Shown: positions 1-8,540, numbered from the stretch's first letter. The stretch: DNA of 54,955 bases from an uncultured Christensenella sp. (GCA_910577875.1 CAJTNY010000010.1:1-54955); one strand, 5' to 3'. Translations and numbers: made by a program. Notes: generated by a model not told the origin, from the sequence alone.

Positions 1-660
1 TACGAATACGGCGAGTTTATAGAGGACGGCGAACGCACCGATTTAACCGATATAATGCGCGATATAGAAAATGACATAAGTTTTTACGACCTTTCCAAAA
101 AGCACGGCAACCGCTTTATACGGGTTATGAAATGGGCGAAAGAATACAGACAAGCCTATTTGGAAAACAAGTACAAACGGCAATTCCGCAAAATGCAGGT
201 CTATTATATTTACGGCTCGGCGGGTTGCGGCAAGACAAGTTACGTTTTCAACAAGCACGGCTACGACGACGTATATAGAACAACAAATTACGAGTTCGGG
301 TGGATAGACGATTACAACGGCGAAAAGGTTTTATTTTTGGACGAGTTTCGCAGTTCGTTCAAAATCTCGGAAATATTGGACTATTTGGACGGGCAACCGA
401 TACGAATACGGGGTCGACACTATAACCGCGTTGCTTGCTATGATACGGTTTACATTGTTTCTAATATTCCGCTTACAGAGCAATACACCAAAATACAACA
501 GTCCGAGCCTACAACGTGGGCGGCGTTCCTACGGCGTATAACGGCGGTATATAATTTCGATATAAGTAAAGAAACGCCCGTAAACAAGCATACGGGCAAA
601 TTACAACAAAAGGCTATAACCTTAATACCGATTGACGATGATGGCGAAAGCCCGTTTTAG
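1..660 (+). CDS. CRESS-type replication initiator (Rep), 5' end outside window
   Basis: The frame is open to the left edge, so only the C-terminal ~219 residues are present; the internal ATG at 55 is not the true start. A superfamily 3 helicase domain is clear. Walker A GSAGCGKTS lies at visible residues 72-80, Walker B VLFLDEF about 40 residues later, then the sensor-like strand VYIVSNIP, and an arginine-finger type segment FLRRI near the end. The leading text GEFIEDGERTDL resembles the end of a HUH endonuclease domain in CRESS-DNA Reps, where rolling-circle nicking and helicase domains are fused. The nuclease motifs themselves are not visible. Such Reps occur on small bacterial plasmids and integrated replicons (pCRESS type), so this gene probably marks the end of an integrated element. 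A hairpin terminator follows 36 nt after the stop. Confidence 0.8.
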   Translation, partial: YEYGEFIEDGERTDLTDIMRDIENDISFYDLSKKHGNRFIRVMKWAKEYRQAYLENKYKRQFRKMQVYYIYGSAGCGKTSYVFNKHGYDDVYRTTNYEFGWIDDYNGEKVLFLDEFRSSFKISEILDYLDGQPIRIRGRHYNRVACYDTVYIVSNIPLTEQYTKIQQSEPTTWAAFLRRITAVYNFDISKETPVNKHTGKLQQKAITLIPIDDDGESPF

Positions 661-695
661 CAACTCGCAGGGTGGGTTCTCTTGGGTGGGCAATA

Positions 696-731
696 GAAAA
701 AGCACAAGGCGTTTCAACCTTGTGCTTTTTC
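696..731 (+). terminator. Rho-independent terminator after rep
   Basis: A near-perfect inverted repeat (GAAAAAGCACAAGG at 696-709 against CCTTGTGCTTTTTC at 718-731, 8-nt loop) lies just after the rep stop. Its A-tract and T-tract arms would let it work in both directions. Confidence 0.75.
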
Positions 732-818
732 CTTACCTTTCAGCGATAAAACCCGCATACCCGTTTACGAATATATAGTTCGGGTTCAATCTCTGTCGTT
801 TCTGGTGCACCAAATAGA

Positions 819-862
819 TACACGCAAAATGAGAACATAAATCTCATTTGCGTGTATTATTT
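819..862. terminator. Second long hairpin downstream of rep
   Basis: Arms at 819-833 (TACACGCAAAATGAG) and 843-856 (CTCATTTGCGTGTA) pair with a single bulged base and are followed by TTATTTTA. It may be a terminator or a structural end of the integrated replicon. No gene is attached to it. Confidence 0.5.
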
Positions 863-1122
863 TAGTTGGCAAACAACAATTTAAAAAAGTACTTAAAATT
901 TCATTATTAACGAGGCTCGGTTATAGGCATAATTATAATTCTTGTCAACAGTTTTATTAATCTATTTGACGCGCATCCGCGTTTTTTGGCCCGGTGGTGC
1001 TGAAATAGAATTTCAGTGGTTAATCTTAAACCAACAATCCCGAGAGTTATCAGGAAATCAAAGAAATAGTTACTATTTTATATATTAAGATAGATAAAAT
1101 TTATTAATTTTTTAAATTGCTA

Positions 1123-1151
1123 TTGCAAAGTTCTATTGTGTATGTTAATAT
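1123..1151 (+). promoter_or_regulatory. Candidate sigma-A promoter for 1164-1890
   Basis: TTGCAA at 1123-1128 and TAATAT at 1146-1151 with a 17-bp spacer. The predicted start point near 1158 lies just ahead of the small membrane-protein reading frame. Confidence 0.45.
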
Positions 1152-1163
1152 GAAAATGTAAAA

Positions 1164-1385
1164 TTGAGGGAGAATTATAATTTACCTAAAAAGAGTGGAA
1201 CCATCACGGCTCTGGTTTTCGGCGCATTGTTTATATTGGGCGCTGTAATCTGTGTTATTTTATGGGCTGTGCTTGAAGATGCGGATACGGGAATGTTATG
1301 CATTATACTCGGCATGATATTTTTGTTTACGTCAATACTGATTTTGTTTTTAGGAATTAATCAGTTGAATGTAGTAAAAAAATAA
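1164..1385 (+). CDS. Small two-span membrane protein, start uncertain
   Basis: About 73 residues with two hydrophobic spans (roughly residues 15-36 and 44-66) joined by a short acidic loop, and a basic tail. I do not recognise the family. The only in-frame start is a TTG at 1164, but the good Shine-Dalgarno-like GAGGGAG at 1166-1172 overlaps that codon. No start codon sits at the expected distance after it (about 1179-1182, where AAT TTA is found). Either translation starts at TTG without a ribosome site, or the original ATG has been lost. The next frame, at 1394, is frameshifted, so the whole unit may be decaying. It sits between the integrated rep replicon and adhE. Confidence 0.4.
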   Translation: MRENYNLPKKSGTITALVFGALFILGAVICVILWAVLEDADTGMLCIILGMIFLFTSILILFLGINQLNVVKK

Positions 1386-1393
1386 CCGAAAAT

Positions 1394-1890
1394 ATGAACA
1401 ATAAGTCTTCGCTTTGTTATCTTACTTATGGTCAGGGAGGAAATTATACTTATTTTATTGCTTATCCTGACAGAAAAAAACAAAATTCGAAAATGCGGCT
1501 GCTAATGTTGCGGGAGCTCTTAGTTTTGTGTTTTTGGGGGTCGGCGTGTTTTCTGTCGGCGGAGCAGAGTCTTGGGACGTATTTATATCTTCCGAAGAAA
1601 TATTAATTAATAACAGAAGAAAAAACAACAAGCTTTTAGACTCGAATTTTATGCGTATTCCGTCAAATGCGATTTTAAGTATCGGATTTCAGACCGATAA
1701 AAAATATCAAAGCGTTTTACTGACCCTGGCGGGAGGAGATAGTCTGCTTTTGGATATGTCTTTAAAAACGTATAGTGCGGAGTTTGTTCGCGAATCTTTT
1801 CTTAAACTCAAAGAAAACAACGTCGTTGTTCAGGAAACGGAAAAACAGGCAGCGCAGCAAGCGCCTTCGGAAGACGTTTTCGGGATTTGA
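1394..1890 (+). pseudogene. Frameshifted small conserved-looking protein
   Basis: Two overlapping frames read as one protein if a single base is restored. The first frame runs from ATG 1394 (MNNKSSLCYLTYG...) to about residue 33 at NSK. The sequence then continues sensibly in the other frame as NAAANVAGALSFVFLGVGVF... to the stop at 1888-1890. The break falls in the A-run of TCGAAAATGCGG (about 1487-1493), where one more A would join the frames. The restored product would be about 165 residues: a polar N-terminus, one hydrophobic span (ALSFVFLGVGVFSV), a beta-rich part and a Gln/Glu-rich tail. The family is unrecognised. A sequencing error or programmed slippage cannot be excluded. Confidence 0.5.
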
Positions 1891-1902
1891 ATTCAATAAT
1901 TT

Positions 1903-1942
1903 TTTACCCTGCATATGAAATTTTGCGGGGTAATTATTTTAT
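1903..1942 (+). terminator. Terminator before adhE
   Basis: TACCCTGC (1905-1912) pairs with GCGGGGTA (1925-1932) with one G-T pair, followed by a T-rich stretch. Confidence 0.6.
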
Positions 1943-2011
1943 GTTTTGTTTTAACCAAAATTTTTGCAAATTAACAAAATTAAAATATCTTAAATAAAAT
2001 TTTTAATTTCA

Positions 2012-2040
2012 TTGACGAAAAAAATATCATTTGATATAAT
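2012..2040 (+). promoter_or_regulatory. adhE promoter (sigma-A)
   Basis: TTGACG at 2012-2017 and a perfect TATAAT at 2035-2040 separated by 17 bp. The leader is about 37 nt and ends in an AGGAG ribosome site at about 2073-2077. Confidence 0.8.
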
Positions 2041-2083
2041 TTTATCGATAAATAAATAACAATTAAAAAATATAGGAGTACGT

Positions 2084-4693
2084 ATGGATTTTAAGTTAGA
2101 ATACGGCGTCTGCGACAGCATTGAAAAGTTGGAGCAGGAAATTAACAGGGTAAGGCAAGCTCAGAAGATTTTTGCAACCTATACGCAGGAACAGGTTGAC
2201 AAAATTTTCCGTGCCTGTGCCGTTGCTGCAAACAAAGCGAGAATTCCTCTTGCAAAACTTGCGGTTGAAGAAACTGGTATGGGAATTGTCGAGGATAAAG
2301 TGATAAAAAATCACTATGCTTCCGAATACATTTATAATACTTATAAAAATGTAAAAACTTGCGGAATCGTCGAGGAAGATAAGGCATACGGCATTAAAAA
2401 GATTGCAGAACCTATCGGCGTAATCGGCGCTGTAATTCCTACAACCAACCCCACGTCAACTGCAATTTTTAAAACTATAATAAGTCTTAAAACGAGAAAC
2501 GGCTGTATTATAAGTCCGCACCCCCGTGCAAAAAATAGCACGATTGCGGCGGCAAAGACAGTTTACGAGGCTGCCGTCGCGGCGGGCGCTCCGGAAGGTA
2601 TTATAAGCTGGATAGACGTTCCGAATTTGGATATGACTAATCTTTTGATGAAAGAAGTCGACTTGATTTTAGCGACAGGCGGTCCGGGAATGGTCAGAGC
2701 CGCTTATTCTAGCGGTAAGCCGGCTATCGGCGTCGGCGCGGGCAACACTCCCGCGATAATCGACGAGAGTGCAGATATTCAGCTCGCGGTAAACTCGGTT
2801 ATACATTCTAAAACTTTCGATAACGGAATGATTTGCGCTTCGGAACAGTCTGTCATAGTCGCTGATAAGATTTACAGCAAAGTCAAAAAAGAATTCTCAG
2901 TCCGCGGCTGTTATTTCCTTAATCCCGAAGAAACCGAAAAAGTCAGAAAGACTATAATTATAAACGGTTCGCTTAACGCGAAAATAGTAGGTCAGTCCGC
3001 GTACAAAATTGCGGAATTGGCAAAAGTCAAAGTTCCCGAAAGCACAAAGATTCTTATCGGTGAAGTGGAGTCCGTTGAAATATCTGAGGAATTTGCGCAC
3101 GAAAAGCTTTCTCCCGTACTCGCTATGTACAGAGCAAAAGACTTTAACGATGCACTCAATAAAGCCGAAAAACTTGTCGCTGACGGCGGATACGGTCATA
3201 CTTCGTCGTTATATGTAAACGTTACTACTTCTCAGGATAAGATAGTCGAATTCGGCGAAAGAATGAAAACCTGCCGTATTCTCGTAAATACGCCTTCGTC
3301 GCACGGCGGTATCGGCGATTTATATAACTTTAAATTAGCTCCTTCGCTTACGCTCGGCTGCGGCTCGTGGGGCGGAAACTCCGTTTCCGAGAACGTCGGA
3401 GTAAAACATCTTATAAATATAAAGACGGTTGCGGAGAGGAGAGAAAATATGTTATGGTTCAGAGCACCTCAGAAAGTATATATCAAAAAAGGCTGTCTAC
3501 CTGTCGCGCTTGACGAATTGGGTTCTGTAATGGGCAAAAAGAAAGCTTTTATCGTAACAGACAATTTCTTATATCAGAACGGATATACAAAATGCATTAC
3601 CGATAAATTAGACGAAATCGGCATTGCACACACAACTTTCTTTAACGTTGAACCCGACCCCACGTTAGCGTGTGCTATCGAAGGCGCAAAGCAGATGCAA
3701 GCATTTAAACCCGATACCATTATTGCGCTCGGCGGCGGCAGCGCGATGGACGCGGCGAAAATCATGTGGGTATTATACGAACATCCGGAAGCAGACTTTA
3801 TGGATATGGCTATGCGCTTTATCGATATAAGAAAGAGAGTTTATACCTTCCCGAAGATGGGCGAAAAGGCTTACTTTATAGCTATACCCACTTCTGCGGG
3901 AACGGGTTCGGAAGTTACGCCTTTCGCTGTAATAACGGATGAAAAATCAGGTGTAAAATATCCGCTTGCCGATTACGAACTTATGCCTAATATGGCAATT
4001 ATCGATACTGACCTTCATATGTCCGCGCCCAAAGGACTTACGGCTGCCTCTGGTATTGACGCAGTTACTCACGCATTGGAAGCTTATGCGTCTATGCTTG
4101 CAACCGATTACACGGACGGACTTGCTTTGCAGGCTTTGAAAGTGATATTCAAATATTTGCCTGCGGCTTACGACAACGGCATAACGGACATCGTTGCAAG
4201 GGAGAAGATGGCAAATGCCGCTACTATGGCAGGTATGGCTTTTGCTAACGCTTTCCTCGGCGTATGCCACAGTATGGCGCATAAGCTCGGCGCGTTCCAT
4301 CATCTGCCTCACGGAGTAGCTAACGCGCTTTTGATAGACGAAGTAATTAAATTCAACTCCTCCGAATCGCCTGCAAAAATGGGAACATTCAGTCAGTACG
4401 ACCATCCTCATACGAAACGCAGATATGCGGAAGTAGCCGAAAGTTTGGGACTTGACGGTAAAAACGACGACGAAAAGGTAAAAAGCCTTATTAACGCAAT
4501 AGACGAATTAAAAGCAAAAGTCGGAATTAAGAAAACCATTAAAGATTATGGCATTGAAGAAAGTAACTTCCTTGAACGACTTGACGAAATGGTTGAACAG
4601 GCTTTCGACGATCAGTGTACGGGTGCAAATCCCAGATATCCGTTGATGAGCGAAATTAAGCAAATGTACCTTAACGCGTATTATGGTAAATAA
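2084..4693 (+). CDS. adhE: Bifunctional acetaldehyde-CoA/alcohol dehydrogenase
   Basis: This fermentative enzyme reduces acetyl-CoA to acetaldehyde and then to ethanol, each step using NADH; family members form spirosome filaments in the cytoplasm. The 869-residue length is typical. The N-terminal aldehyde dehydrogenase domain (about 1-440) carries the catalytic Cys251 in NGMICASEQ. A linker leads to the C-terminal iron-dependent alcohol dehydrogenase domain, with the nucleotide loop GGGSAMDAAK (about 551-560) and the metal-ligand region containing DAVTHALEAY and VCHSMAHKLGAFHHLPHG. The ATG at 2084 follows AGGAG. It has its own consensus promoter, and a phosphotransferase gene follows after 14 nt, so the two are probably co-transcribed. 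Redox control by Rex is common for adhE, but I found no convincing Rex site. Confidence 0.97.
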   Translation: MDFKLEYGVCDSIEKLEQEINRVRQAQKIFATYTQEQVDKIFRACAVAANKARIPLAKLAVEETGMGIVEDKVIKNHYASEYIYNTYKNVKTCGIVEEDKAYGIKKIAEPIGVIGAVIPTTNPTSTAIFKTIISLKTRNGCIISPHPRAKNSTIAAAKTVYEAAVAAGAPEGIISWIDVPNLDMTNLLMKEVDLILATGGPGMVRAAYSSGKPAIGVGAGNTPAIIDESADIQLAVNSVIHSKTFDNGMICASEQSVIVADKIYSKVKKEFSVRGCYFLNPEETEKVRKTIIINGSLNAKIVGQSAYKIAELAKVKVPESTKILIGEVESVEISEEFAHEKLSPVLAMYRAKDFNDALNKAEKLVADGGYGHTSSLYVNVTTSQDKIVEFGERMKTCRILVNTPSSHGGIGDLYNFKLAPSLTLGCGSWGGNSVSENVGVKHLINIKTVAERRENMLWFRAPQKVYIKKGCLPVALDELGSVMGKKKAFIVTDNFLYQNGYTKCITDKLDEIGIAHTTFFNVEPDPTLACAIEGAKQMQAFKPDTIIALGGGSAMDAAKIMWVLYEHPEADFMDMAMRFIDIRKRVYTFPKMGEKAYFIAIPTSAGTGSEVTPFAVITDEKSGVKYPLADYELMPNMAIIDTDLHMSAPKGLTAASGIDAVTHALEAYASMLATDYTDGLALQALKVIFKYLPAAYDNGITDIVAREKMANAATMAGMAFANAFLGVCHSMAHKLGAFHHLPHGVANALLIDEVIKFNSSESPAKMGTFSQYDHPHTKRRYAEVAESLGLDGKNDDEKVKSLINAIDELKAKVGIKKTIKDYGIEESNFLERLDEMVEQAFDDQCTGANPRYPLMSEIKQMYLNAYYGK

Positions 4694-4707
4694 TAGGAGG
4701 AAAATAT

Positions 4708-5457
4708 ATGAAACCCGAAAATTTGATTTTTTCAAGACCCGATAAAAGCATTTATAAAAGCGGTGATAAGCTTATAAAACTTTTTGAAGCAAGTTATTCG
4801 AAAGCTGATATACTTAACGAAGCATTAAATCATGCAAGAGTGGAAGAAACCGACCTCAACGTACCGAAAATAAGGTCGATTGAAGTAGTTGACGGGAAGT
4901 GGGCTATTATACTTGATTATATCGAAGGCGAAACTCTGCAATCGCTTATGAATAAAAATCCCGAAAAGCAGGACGAGTATTTAAATCTGTTCATAGATTT
5001 ACAGCGTACGGTATTATCCAAGAAAGTGCCTATGCTGAACAAGCTGAAAGATAAAATGAACAGTAAAATTTCGGCGGCAGACCTTGACGCTACTACGCGT
5101 TACGAGTTGCATACACGTTTGGATTCTATGCCTAAACATAAAAATCTTTGCCACGGAGATTTTAACCCTACTAACATAATTATAACGAAAGAGGGAACTC
5201 CTTATATCATCGACTGGTCACACGCAACTCAGGGAAACGCTTCTGCGGACGTAGCAAGAAGTTATTTGTTGTTTTACCTTGCTGGCGAAGAAAAGCTTGC
5301 GCAGAAATATCTCAAACTTTACTGCCAGAAGAGCGATACGGCTATACAGTACGTACAAAGATGGATACCCATTGTCGCGGCATCGCGACTTACAAAAGCC
5401 AATGAAAACGAAGTTGAATTTTTGCGTAACTGGATAGACGTAGTCGACTACGAGTAA
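4708..5457 (+). CDS. Aminoglycoside/choline-kinase-like phosphotransferase
   Basis: A 249-residue protein with the APH/choline kinase fold. The catalytic loop HGDFNPTN begins at His149 and the metal-binding IDW has Asp169. An N-terminal kinase-like lobe includes the segment WAIILDYIEGETL. The family transfers phosphate from ATP to small hydroxylated molecules; the natural substrate cannot be told from sequence, and resistance should not be assumed. It starts 14 nt after adhE with a strong AGGAGG ribosome site, so it is probably the second gene of that operon. A terminator closes the unit at 5483-5520. Confidence 0.85.
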   Translation: MKPENLIFSRPDKSIYKSGDKLIKLFEASYSKADILNEALNHARVEETDLNVPKIRSIEVVDGKWAIILDYIEGETLQSLMNKNPEKQDEYLNLFIDLQRTVLSKKVPMLNKLKDKMNSKISAADLDATTRYELHTRLDSMPKHKNLCHGDFNPTNIIITKEGTPYIIDWSHATQGNASADVARSYLLFYLAGEEKLAQKYLKLYCQKSDTAIQYVQRWIPIVAASRLTKANENEVEFLRNWIDVVDYE

Positions 5458-5482
5458 TTTATTTGAAAAAATTCTATAATTA

Positions 5483-5520
5483 AGAAAAAATGCCAGCATA
5501 CTTATGCAGGCATTTTTTCT
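5483..5520 (+). terminator. Terminator of adhE-phosphotransferase operon
   Basis: AGAAAAAATGCC (5483-5494) pairs perfectly with GGCATTTTTTCT (5509-5520), with an inner GCATA/TATGC-like extension. Confidence 0.85.
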
Positions 5521-5548
5521 TGCTTTTGAAGTTAAGTGTTGATATAAT
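5520..5548 (+). promoter_or_regulatory. Promoter giving a leaderless mRNA
   Basis: TTGCTT at 5520-5525, a 17-bp spacer, TATAAT at 5543-5548, and then only 7 nt to the ATG at 5556. Transcription would start at or next to the first codon. There is no Shine-Dalgarno. Confidence 0.65.
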
Positions 5549-5555
5549 AAAATAA

Positions 5556-5804
5556 ATGGAAGACAAATTATGTTTTGTTGCAGTAGAATTCGAACACGAG
5601 TTTATTTTTGCAGGTCGGTTTTACTGGTATCTGTGCAGATTTAAAGACGTGTGTGAGGGCGACAAAGTTCTGGCGCCTTTCGGAAAAAATAATTTATTGC
5701 AGGAAGGCACTGTGAAACTTGTTTATTTTTCGGGTTTAGAAAATGCGCCTTTTCCTTTAAACAGTATAAAGTGTATAAGAGAAGTTAAAGAACGTGAGGA
5801 ATAA
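5556..5804 (+). CDS. Small conserved beta-rich protein
   Basis: An 82-residue protein without a membrane segment. Its centre (GDKVLAPFGKNN followed by EGTVKLV) resembles the small beta barrel at the N-terminus of PriA and related small Firmicutes proteins of the form 'GDxVxVPFGK...APxPxxKxKxI'. The C-terminal NAPFPLNSIKCIREV fits that pattern. The molecular role is unknown. The ATG has no Shine-Dalgarno and lies 7 nt behind a -10 box, so it is probably translated from a leaderless transcript. It heads the nfnAB operon: nfnA starts 1 nt after its stop, and the nfnA ribosome site overlaps its last codons. Confidence 0.7.
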   Translation: MEDKLCFVAVEFEHEFIFAGRFYWYLCRFKDVCEGDKVLAPFGKNNLLQEGTVKLVYFSGLENAPFPLNSIKCIREVKEREE

Positions 5805-5805
5805 T

Positions 5806-6645
5806 ATGTATAAAATAATAAAAAAGCTTGAACTCAATCCTACCGTTACTATGATGGATATTTATGCGCCGCTCGTAGCGAAAAAAGCTCAGGCGGGACA
5901 ATTTATAATTTTGCGTGTCGACGACGACGGCGAAAGAATTCCGCTGACAGTGGCGGGTTATGACCGTGAAGCGGGAACGGTAAAGATAATTTTTCAGATA
6001 GTGGGAGAAACCACTATGCGTCTGAATGCAAAATCCGAAGGCGAATATATCAATGACTTTGTAGGTCCGTTGGGTTGTGCGACTCAAACCGACGGGGTAA
6101 AAAAAGTTTGTATCGTCGGCGGAGGCGTCGGCTGTGCGATAGCTTTGCCTGTTGCGCAGAAATTTCATAGACTCGGAGCCGAGGTACATTCGATTATAGG
6201 ATTCAGAAGCAAAGATTTGTTAATATTGGAGGATGAATTTAAAAGCTGTTCTGATAAACTTACCGTGATGACCGACGACGGCAGTTACGGCAGGCTAGGT
6301 GTGGTGACTGCGCCTTTAAAAGAAGCAATCGAAAGAGGCGAAAAATATGACTTAGTGATAACTATCGGACCGCTCATTATGATGAAGTTCGTAGTTGCAA
6401 CTACTAAACCTTACGGTATTCCTACGACAGTTTCGATGAACCCGATAATGATTGACGGTACAGGTATGTGCGGCGGTTGCCGCCTTACAGTAGGTGGAAA
6501 AATTAAATTCGCGTGTGTTGACGGACCTGATTTCGACGGTTTTGAAGTTGATTTTGACGAAGCTATGGCGCGTTCGAATATGTATTGTGAATTTGAGCAA
6601 AAAGGCAGGGAACATTGCAATCTTTTTAAAAAGGAGATAAATTAA
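5806..6645 (+). CDS. nfnA: NADH-dependent ferredoxin:NADP oxidoreductase, subunit A
   Basis: The small subunit of the electron-bifurcating NfnAB complex couples reduced ferredoxin and NADH to NADP reduction. It has an N-terminal FAD-binding ferredoxin-reductase barrel (IPLTVAGYD), an NAD-binding half (VGGGVGCAIALP) and a C-terminal [2Fe-2S] site. In nfn enzymes that cluster is held by one Asp and three Cys; here D217, C222, C225 and C237 reproduce the characterised spacing. The start is set at ATG 5806 behind GTGAGGA rather than at GTG 5794, which is the ribosome site itself, giving 279 residues. Its stop overlaps the nfnB start (TAATG). Confidence 0.92.
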   Translation: MYKIIKKLELNPTVTMMDIYAPLVAKKAQAGQFIILRVDDDGERIPLTVAGYDREAGTVKIIFQIVGETTMRLNAKSEGEYINDFVGPLGCATQTDGVKKVCIVGGGVGCAIALPVAQKFHRLGAEVHSIIGFRSKDLLILEDEFKSCSDKLTVMTDDGSYGRLGVVTAPLKEAIERGEKYDLVITIGPLIMMKFVVATTKPYGIPTTVSMNPIMIDGTGMCGGCRLTVGGKIKFACVDGPDFDGFEVDFDEAMARSNMYCEFEQKGREHCNLFKKEIN

Positions 6646-8063
6646 TGGCTATTCAACCCAAGAAACAAGAGATGCCTGTTCAGAATGCAAGCGTCCGTGC
6701 ACGCAACTTTAACGAAGTAGCGTTGGGTTATAGCGCTGAAACCGCCGTAATAGAGGCAGACAGGTGTCTTAACTGTAAAAACCGACCTTGCGTAGAGGGG
6801 TGTCCCGTGAATATTTCGATACCAGATTTTATAGCGAAAATCAAAGAGAAAGATTTCGAGGGAGCTTATTCGGTGATATCAGAAAGTTCTTCGCTTCCTG
6901 CCGTTTGCGGAAGAGTTTGTCCGCAAGAAACCCAGTGCGAGAGTAAATGTACGCTCGGCATTAAGTTCGAACCCGTAGGAATAGGAAGACTTGAAAGATT
7001 CGTTGCGGATTATCACAATGCGAATTTTAAAGGCGAAACAATATTGCCCGAGAGTAACGGGCATAAAGTCGCAGTAATCGGTTCGGGACCCTCGGGGTTG
7101 GCTTGCGCAGGAGACCTCGCGAAAAAAGGCTATAAAGTTACTGTTTTCGAAGCTTTGCATCTTGCGGGCGGCGTGCTTGTTTATGGCATTCCCGAGTTCA
7201 GACTGCCAAAAGAAATAGTTAAAAAAGAGGTTGAAACTCTTGAAAAATACGGAGTCGAAATACGGACTAATATTGTTATAGGTAAAACTGTTACGATTGA
7301 TGAATTATTTGTAGAGGGCTTCGAAGCGGTATTTATAGGTTCTGGCGCAGGACTGCCGAGGTTTATGGGTATACCCGGCGAAAGTTTGAAAGGCGTTTAT
7401 TCGGCAAATGAATTTTTAACGCGCGCTAATCTTATGAAGTCATACGAGAAAGAGTCGCAAACTCCGATAATGCGTGCAAAAAACGTTGCCGTAGTCGGCG
7501 GTGGAAACGTTGCAATGGACGCTGCACGTACGGCTTTGCGCTTAGGAGCTGAAAACGTATATATAATTTACCGCCGCTCTATGGAAGAACTTCCGGCAAG
7601 AAAGGAAGAGGTCGAGCACGCAGAAGAAGAGGGTATAAAATTTAAAGTTCTAAGAAATCCTGTTGAAATTATCGGATATAATAATCCCGAAGACAGGCGC
7701 GATGCTAAGAACGGATTTGTTAGCGGAATCAAAGTAAGAAAATGCGAGTTGGGAGAACCTGATGAAAAAGGCAGGCGCAGACCCGTAGAAATAGAGGGGA
7801 GCGAATACATAATCGACGTTGACTGCGTTATTATGGCGATAGGAACGAGCCCTAATCCGCTTATTAAAAATACGACGCTTGCGCTCGAAGTAAACAATCG
7901 CGGCGGTATTATTGTTGAGGAAAATACGGGGAAGACTTCAAAAGAAGGGGTTTATGCGGGCGGGGACGCCGTTACCGGTGCCGCTACAGTAATACTTGCA
8001 ATGGGCGCAGGTAAAACTGCGGCCAAAGCAATAGACGAATATATTTCGGTTAAAGGAAAATAA
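6645..8063 (+). CDS. nfnB: NADH-dependent ferredoxin:NADP oxidoreductase, subunit B
   Basis: The 472-residue large subunit is homologous to the small chain of glutamate synthase. The N-terminal iron-sulfur region has C41, C44, C49 and C53 (CLNCKNRPCVEGC) and a second group in CGRVCPQETQCESKC, which together bind two [4Fe-4S] clusters. Two dinucleotide folds follow: GSGPSGLACAG for FAD and VVGGGNVAMDAA for NADPH, then IYRRS. The terminal segment GVYAGGDAVTGAATVILAMGAG is the usual FAD-closing motif. It could be called GltD-like from sequence alone, but coupling to nfnA by a TAATG overlap and the absence of a gltB neighbour favour NfnB. It would supply NADPH for biosynthesis. Confidence 0.92.
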   Translation: MAIQPKKQEMPVQNASVRARNFNEVALGYSAETAVIEADRCLNCKNRPCVEGCPVNISIPDFIAKIKEKDFEGAYSVISESSSLPAVCGRVCPQETQCESKCTLGIKFEPVGIGRLERFVADYHNANFKGETILPESNGHKVAVIGSGPSGLACAGDLAKKGYKVTVFEALHLAGGVLVYGIPEFRLPKEIVKKEVETLEKYGVEIRTNIVIGKTVTIDELFVEGFEAVFIGSGAGLPRFMGIPGESLKGVYSANEFLTRANLMKSYEKESQTPIMRAKNVAVVGGGNVAMDAARTALRLGAENVYIIYRRSMEELPARKEEVEHAEEEGIKFKVLRNPVEIIGYNNPEDRRDAKNGFVSGIKVRKCELGEPDEKGRRRPVEIEGSEYIIDVDCVIMAIGTSPNPLIKNTTLALEVNNRGGIIVEENTGKTSKEGVYAGGDAVTGAATVILAMGAGKTAAKAIDEYISVKGK

Positions 8064-8070
8064 TAATTTT

Positions 8071-8484
8071 ATGTGTGTTTATGTAGAACTTTATGAGGCG
8101 TTTGATAATGCCGAAAACATTAACGTGTATAACAACGGAGAAATGAACGTATACGGCGCGGGCAGTGAAGAATTTGGCAAGATACTTAAAAGTTGGAAAA
8201 CAATGACGGAAGGCGCGCACGATATGCCCGCTTTTGGAGTAAGTTTAAACAGTGAAACGCTGAAATCTTTGAAGAGCGGCGTTTGGGTTGAATTCGATTT
8301 CGGTAAGGTATATGAAAGCAACGGTATGCCGTATGAAAAACTGCTTATAAATGTTCAAAAAAGTTCTTACGGGTTTAATCTGATACGTTATAATTCGCAG
8401 GGCGGTTATTACGGCAGATGTTTCTACTATGATTTGGCTGGATATAATATGGATGAATTTTACGATATTTTGCAAATTTTATAG
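8071..8484 (+). CDS. Hypothetical protein, last gene of nfn operon
   Basis: 137 residues, soluble, no signal peptide or membrane span, rich in aromatic residues and glycine (YGFNLIRYNSQGGYYGRC). I do not recognise the family. It starts 8 nt after nfnB with only a weak ribosome site and ends before a bidirectional terminator, so it is probably co-transcribed with nfnAB; a link to redox metabolism is only suggested by position. Its codon use looks like its neighbours. Confidence 0.65.
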   Translation: MCVYVELYEAFDNAENINVYNNGEMNVYGAGSEEFGKILKSWKTMTEGAHDMPAFGVSLNSETLKSLKSGVWVEFDFGKVYESNGMPYEKLLINVQKSSYGFNLIRYNSQGGYYGRCFYYDLAGYNMDEFYDILQIL

Positions 8485-8500
8485 TATTTTATCGGATATA

Positions 8501-8540
8501 AAAATAAATAAAGCGGGCTATAACCCGCTTTATTTATTTT
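8501..8540. terminator. Bidirectional terminator between convergent genes
   Basis: AAAATAAATAAAGCGGG (8501-8517) pairs with CCCGCTTTATTTATTTT (8524-8540). It closes both the nfn operon and the converging TSCPD gene. Confidence 0.88.

Larger units (their letters stand above)
661..1163. other. Gene-free stretch beside the rep gene
   Basis: About 500 nt without a plausible gene. It holds the two hairpins listed separately, a perfect 10-bp palindrome TGGTGCACCA at 803-812, a 7-bp dyad (CTGAAAT/ATTTCAG at 1000-1016), and AT-rich sequence leading to a promoter near 1123-1151. The element boundary of the integrated rep replicon is probably in here, but I cannot locate its attachment site because the other end is off the window. 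Confidence 0.5.

Noticed and set aside
803..812. TGGTGCACCA palindrome as an attachment site of the integrated Rep replicon
   Set aside because: A 10-bp palindrome alone is not evidence, and no second copy bounding an element is visible in the window.
960..1060. Possible structured RNA around the CTGAAAT/ATTTCAG dyad
   Set aside because: Only a short stem is evident and I could not match it to any RNA class.
1964..1979. Rex-like site TTGCAAATTAACAA upstream of adhE
   Set aside because: The 4-bp spacer between Rex half-sites is missing and one half is poor; AT-rich DNA gives such matches by chance.
5794..5805. GTG at 5794 as nfnA start
   Set aside because: This GTG is part of the GTGAGGA ribosome site for the ATG at 5806, and the family N-terminus begins at MYKIIKK.
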